A DNA stretch of 64,000 bases from Antilocapra americana (taxonomy: Eukaryota; Chordata; Mammalia; Artiodactyla; Antilocapridae): positions 15,943,922-16,007,921 of the forward strand of contig ML662449.1 of the NCBI GenBank assembly GCA_007570785.1. The letters run 5' to 3'. A program made the translations under genes and the position numbers. Below the pieces are notes generated by a model. The model was given only the letters and a program-made list of their open reading frames with translations. It was not told where the DNA came from and did no database searches. This document shows positions 59,668 through 64,000 of this stretch, piece after piece (position 1 is the first letter of the stretch; each line of letters opens with the position of its first letter).

Positions 59668-60929
59668 AAATCCTCTATAGGAAGAATATATAACTAGCTA
59701 ATATTTCTTTTAATTTATACTTTAGAATCAAGGCACATTATGATAATATACAAATATTTTCTCTCCATAGTCCATATCACATCTATTTTTTTCTTTAAAA
59801 TAAAATATGGTTTGCGCTTTTCCCTTTGTGCATTGAGTCCATTTTTCCAACAGGTTTTATTATAGAAGAAATAATATTTCCTTCATTTTGTCCTCTAAAT
59901 CTTGAGAACTTTCAAATCATGACTGCAAAATTCATGATGAATAGTTAACAGCTGATAAATAATTCACCTCCATAAAATTTGTAAGCATATGATGATCCTA
60001 CAAATGAGCAAGTCTGATGTTATCATACTTTTTGGATTTTAGTAGCAAATATTATCCTATGGTCACTTACAGATTATTTAGCCCATCTAGATTTTTTTTT
60101 TCTGAAAAAAAATATATTCAGGGTATGCACATAAACCTTTGTTTTTACGGGTTGCTACTGAATGAATGCCTTTGTTTTGTTCATAAATATACCTCACATT
60201 TTATAAAGGCTTATCATTGTAAAAACATTGAAATGGCTACAATTTGATTTTCAAAAATAAAAAATTCACACTTTTCTGATCTTCCCTTGAACAATGAAAA
60301 ATTACTATCATATCAAAAGATTTTTCTTATTATAGACATTTATTAATAGAATCTTAGTAAAAACATACCACTTCTAAATAAAACTACAGCTTAGAACTAG
60401 ACTCTCCAGGTTTAGTAAAAAGAACTCCTTTCTGGAAGGAAAACTAAAGGAACTGAGTTAAAGAAAAAAATGTGATATAAAGATAACTAAATAAATTAAA
60501 CTCTGAAATAATGAGATATTAAAATACTATAATATTTCATTTTTCATTAGATTTAGTTATTTAAAAACATCAAAAAGTTTTAACATATGAGTTTTTCTAA
60601 TTATTAAACCTCTTTAATAATTTAATAATAAACAGAAATGATCATGGTATTCTCAGTCATATGTTCATTCAGTAAGTAATTTTTGAGTACCTTCTCTGGT
60701 ACTGTAGATGCTAGAGATAGACAAGTGAACAAAAATGGCAAATCTACAATATCTACTTTTTCCCTTTAGTCATTACTCTTATCAGTCAGACATTAATTTT
60801 GTGTATAGATTTTCTTACACTTTTACATAAAAATAGCTTTTTCTTTTTAAAGGATGCAATCTGTATGTAGGAAATATGTTAAATTAAACTTAACCTTAAA
60901 ATTGGTTTCCAGTATCCATTAGGTGCAGC
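59668..60929. other. Mostly unassigned, with old L1 trace
   Basis: The segment 60660-60760 (ttcattcagtaagtaatttt, gatgctagagatagacaagt, gaacaaaaatggc) resembles an old L1M 3' region. The rest is AT-rich and unassigned. Confidence 0.45.
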
Positions 60930-61228
60930 AAATACTGTTTGATTCCACTTGTATGAGTCACCTAGAATAGTTGGATTCATAGACTCAGAAAGAACATTGG
61001 TAGATGCCAGGGGCCTAAGAATGGAGGAGGTAGGGAGGAGTGGGGAGTTGGTGTGTAGAGGGAACAGAGTTTCTGTTTAGGAAGGTGGAAAAGTCAGGAT
61101 ATGGATGATAGTGAGAGTTGCACAACAATGTGAATGTACTTAGTGCCACTGAACTGCACAGTTAAACATGTTAAAATAGGATGTTTCATATTATATCATT
61201 TTGTCACAATAAAAAAAATTTAAAAAGT
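60930..61228 (+). mobile_element. Old L1M 3' UTR with A tail
   Basis: tgattccacttgtatgagtc, cctagaatagttggattcat, ggtagatgccaggggcctaa, gcacaacaatgtgaatgtac and ccactgaactgcacagttaa follow the L1MA-L1MC 3' end closely, ending in an A-rich tail near 61228. Confidence 0.82.
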
Positions 61229-61798
61229 GAGAAACCTGGAGCATTTATTTTACATGTAGTTGACACAATGCAAACACGATGAAAATGCATTCCTGATTTA
61301 TTTTTATGCTATGGTAATATTTTATAAGGGCAAGTGGAGCATCACACACAAATTATTATATTTTATTTTCTTCAGAACAGAATTCAGAGCTTTCAGGAAA
61401 GCATGATAGTAACTAATATCAGATGTGTTTTCTTTTGCCTAATAAATTATATTAAATGTGTGGTTAAAAAAAAAACAAAAACAGCCCTTCCCTCTCAAAC
61501 TAAATGTTTTATATTTTTTGAAAGGCAGAATCAAAAATATTTTCTAAAATCAATGCAAATTAATTTTTAAATTTTCAGTATTTCATAAAATTTTACTTTT
61601 CTTATAAAAAGTATTTATATTAAATTTCCTTTTGCAAATAGCCAGCTAAATATGTTTTTACTCTCTAAAATGTCTTTATAAACAAATGTCTTTTAATCAG
61701 TGGGCAAAGAATTTGAAAACAAAACAATCAGTTAATTATTTTGAAAACTCACATAGCGGTAACTTAATCTTGCAATATTAGCTTTTGCATTTACTTTA
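61229..61798. other. Unassigned AT-rich sequence
   Basis: It contains an A-run near 61467-61482. No gene recognised. Confidence 0.45.
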
Positions 61799-62445
61799 CA
61801 TTTTTAATTGAATTATATTTGATTTATAATATTATATTAATTTAAGGTATACAATGTAGTAAATCAGTTTTTGTAGATTGCACTTTATTTAAAATTGCTA
61901 TAAAATATAAGCTATGTTCCCTGTGCTATACAATGTATTCTTGTGCATATTTCTGTGCTAAGTCACTTCAGTTGTGCCTGACTCTTTGCAACCCAATCAA
62001 CTGTAGCCCACCAGGATCCTCTTTCCATGGGATTCTCCAGACAAGAATACTGGGGTGGGTTGCCATGCCCTCTTCTAGGGGATCTTCCCAACCCAGGGAT
62101 AGAACCCATGTCTCTTATATCTTTGGCATTGACAGACATGTCTTTACCACTAGTGCCATATGGAAAGCCTGTAGATTATTTATTTTATACATAATATAAA
62201 TTATGTATTTTATGCATAGTACATATGTAGTAGTTTGTCCTTTTACTCCCCTACCTCTACTTTGCCCTTCCCCCTTCCCGGTTCTCAATGGTAACTACTA
62301 GTTTCTTCTCTAAATCTATGAGTCTGTTTCTGTTTTGTTATATATAATTGTTTGTTTATTTTTTTAATTCCACATATAAGCAATAATATAAAGTACTTGT
62401 CTTTCTGTAACTTATTATTGGCATATTTTAATTTAATAAAATTTT
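61799..62445 (-). mobile_element. L1 3' region, antisense, split by a SINE
   Basis: attgaattatatttgattta, aggtatacaatgtagtaaat and gttccctgtgctatacaatg precede the SINE. gtagtttgtccttttactcc, ttctcaatggtaactactag and tgagtctgtttctgttttgt follow it. Together these are the reverse complement of an artiodactyl L1 3' end. Confidence 0.8.
61953..62170 (-). mobile_element. Bov-tA SINE inside the L1, antisense
   Basis: tgtgctaagtcacttcagtt at the tail end, agacaagaatactggggtgg in the body, and a degraded inverted head (actagtgccatatggaaagc). Confidence 0.93.
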
Positions 62446-62925
62446 TGCCTTATAAACATTTGAGTGCCAGAATGACTATACTGTTGTTTGTTTAACCAAG
62501 AAATAAGTATTTTAAATTATTTTTTTTTAATTTTCACTTCAGAATGAAACACAAATAATATGACTCTGAAATAATATGATTGAAGGCTGGGATGTTCTTA
62601 TTCAGAGTTGTTTACATGCATTTCACAGGCTCACTGTGTGGCTCATATCTTATTAAAAGTAGATGAGAGAATCAAGTAAGAAGTCTATATCCTAAATAGA
62701 ACCACCTTCAGATCTCAGTTTTAAAAACTGCATTTCTATGGCTTACTTACTTTTTATAATTTCATAACTATTAAGAACACATAGGGTTTCTGAGTCAGCA
62801 GCAATGAGGATCATGGAAATCCATCATACTTATCATTAGGTTTTCCCCTGGTCAATATTTACTGGAAAAAGTCATCAACAGACCACATCTATTAGACAAA
62901 ACCAATTTCCACAATGGAATTGATC
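62446..62925. other. Unassigned sequence
   Basis: No gene or repeat recognised. Confidence 0.45.
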
Positions 62926-63389
62926 AACTGATCAATCGATCCTAAAGGGAATCAACCCTGAACATTCATTGGAAGGACTGCTGCTGAGGCTGAAGCTCAA
63001 CTACTTTGGCCATTGATGTGAAGAGCTAAATTACTGGAAAATACCCTGTTACTGAGAAAGATTAAAAGCAAAAGTATAAGGGGTGGCAGAGGATGAGATG
63101 GTTAGGTAGCATCACTGACTTAAAGGACATGAATTTGAGAAAACTCTAGAAGATAGGGGGGCTTCCCACGTGGCACAATGGAAAAGAACTACCTGCCAAC
63201 ACAGGAGAAGTGAAAGTCACAGGTTTGATCCCTGAGTTGGAAAGATCCCCTGGAGCAGGAAATAGCGACCCACTCCAGTATTCTTGCCTGGAAAATTCCA
63301 TGGACAGAGGAGCCTAGTGGACTAAAGTCCAAAGGGTCACAAAGAGTCAGACATGATTGAGCACACACACACCAACTAGGAGATAGTAC
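62926..63389 (+). mobile_element. BovB 3' fragment, sense, cut by a SINE and then by L1
   Basis: It starts in the C-terminal region (cctaaagggaatcaaccctg, the reading SILKEINPE...), passes catcactgacttaaaggaca and reaches gaaaactctagaagatag. The Bov-tA follows, then the last few BovB bases repeat (aactaggagatagt). The natural 3' end (gactgaactgaactg) is missing because L1 sequence begins at about 63390. Confidence 0.85.
63142..63386 (+). mobile_element. Bov-tA SINE, sense, with target-site duplication
   Basis: The SINE body is at about 63157-63373 (ggggcttcccacgtggcaca ... gacatgattgagcacacaca), with a short CA tail. The flanks aactctagaagatag (63142-63156) and aactaggagatag (63374-63386) are a slightly diverged duplication of BovB target sequence. 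Confidence 0.92.
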
Positions 63390-64000
63390 CCAAGATGGCA
63401 CAGCAGAAGGATGTGTACTCATCTTCTCCTGTGGAAACACAAAATTGCAACTAACTGCTGAACAGCCATCAACAGAATGTTGGATCCCACCAAAAAAAGA
63501 TACCTCAAATCCAAGGGTAAAGGAGAAGCCCCAGCAAGATGGTAGGATGGGTGGAATTCTGTTTAGAATCAAACCTTAGAGCTGTCAGAGATGAACAGGG
63601 GGTCCCCCAAAACCCTGTGGGCACTGGACCCAGTGACTCCAACAAGAGACTGAGCCAGACCTGCCTTTGAGTGTTTGAGTGTCTCCTGCAGAGGCATGAG
63701 TCATTAGTTGCCTGCCATGGGGACAGGGGCTCTAGATGCAGCAGAACTGGGAGGTGCAGTGTGTGGTAGAAGTCCTCTTGGAGGAGGATGCCATTAACCC
63801 CACCATAGGCCAAGCAGATGACCCACAAATGGGAGAACAATTACAACAAAGCTGTTCTTGCAATTTTGCAAAAGTTCTAGGGCCCAAAACAGATTTCCCA
63901 ATATGAGGGCCTGGCAAAAGAACTGAGAACCCCCAGGGAATTTGACTTTGAAGCCCAATGGACTTGATTACAGAACTTCCACATGACTAGGGAAACTGAC
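63390..64000 (+). mobile_element. L1 5' untranslated leader, running off the window
   Basis: It begins aagatggcacagcagaagga, followed by ttctcctgtggaaacacaa and ttggatcccaccaaaaaaag, then aaggagaagccccagcaaga and gagactgagccagacctgcc. It matches the L1 leader at 15.26 kb but is closer to the ruminant L1 consensus as I recall it. Only the first 610 bases are in the window, so ORF1 and ORF2 cannot be judged. Antisense open frames at 63505-63840 and 63732-63917 are by-products of GC-richer leader DNA. Confidence 0.75.

Noticed and set aside
63189..63840. Antisense open frames of 127 and 111 residues
   Set aside because: The first crosses the boundary of a Bov-tA and an L1 leader and translates the SINE backwards. 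The second lies in the L1 leader.

Overview
This window is nuclear DNA from a ruminant, most likely a bovid. The evidence is the density of lineage-specific retroposons: at least ten segments of the RTE-type LINE BovB, over twenty tRNA-derived Bov-tA SINEs and ruminant L1 fragments. They lie over an older mammalian layer of L2, MIR, L1M, MER5, Tigger1 and mariner. The base composition is AT-rich, with CA and TA microsatellites. I see no intact host gene, no exon I can name, no structural RNA gene, no CRISPR array and no identifiable endogenous retrovirus. It reads as an intergenic or deep intronic, repeat-rich region. Cow, sheep and goat cannot be separated from the sequence alone.

Layout. 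1-3.6 kb: quiet, with a mini L1 flanked by a clear target-site duplication and a MIR. 3.6-6.9 kb: a near full-length antisense BovB with recognisable endonuclease and reverse-transcriptase motifs. 7-12.2 kb: MER5, MIR, two more antisense BovB copies and a SINE cluster. 12.2-15 kb: AT-rich and mostly unassigned. 15.1-18.5 kb: SINEs, an L1 5' leader and sense BovB sequence with an internal duplication around a SINE. 18.5-30 kb: alternating BovB, SINE, L1 and MIR, including a BovB nested inside another BovB and a BovB with an inverted 5' part inside an L1M tail. 30-36.4 kb: SINE-poor. 36.4-37.8 kb: an Hsmar1-like mariner with an L1 insert. 38-41 kb: SINEs and about 2 kb of ancient L2. 42.1-42.6 kb: an internally deleted Tigger1 with TA duplications. 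44.8-47.3 kb: a second, unrelated mariner split by an antisense SINE fused to a 5'-truncated GAPDH retrocopy. 48-54 kb: quiet sequence, an L2 tail and a 2.4-kb antisense BovB. 54.9-55.6 kb: an antisense ATP6V1D (V-ATPase subunit D) retrocopy, with a perfect CLEAR-type palindrome in its 5' leader. 55.6-62.9 kb: mostly SINE-poor, with L1 and L2 tails. 62.9-64 kb: a BovB 3' end, a SINE with a target-site duplication and the 5' start of an L1 that runs off the window.

Nothing here forms an operon or pathway. The relationships are insertional: L1 and BovB reverse transcriptases supplied the machinery that copied the SINEs and the two host mRNAs, and nesting order gives a relative history. I found no previously undescribed biological system. 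The best leads are the composite SINE-GAPDH insertion in the mariner, the inverted BovB with a twin-priming-like structure, the CLEAR motif carried by the ATP6V1D retrocopy, and three unassigned blocks near 22.4, 33.5 and 54.4 kb. Family names come from recalled consensus sequences, so boundaries are approximate except where a target-site duplication fixes them.
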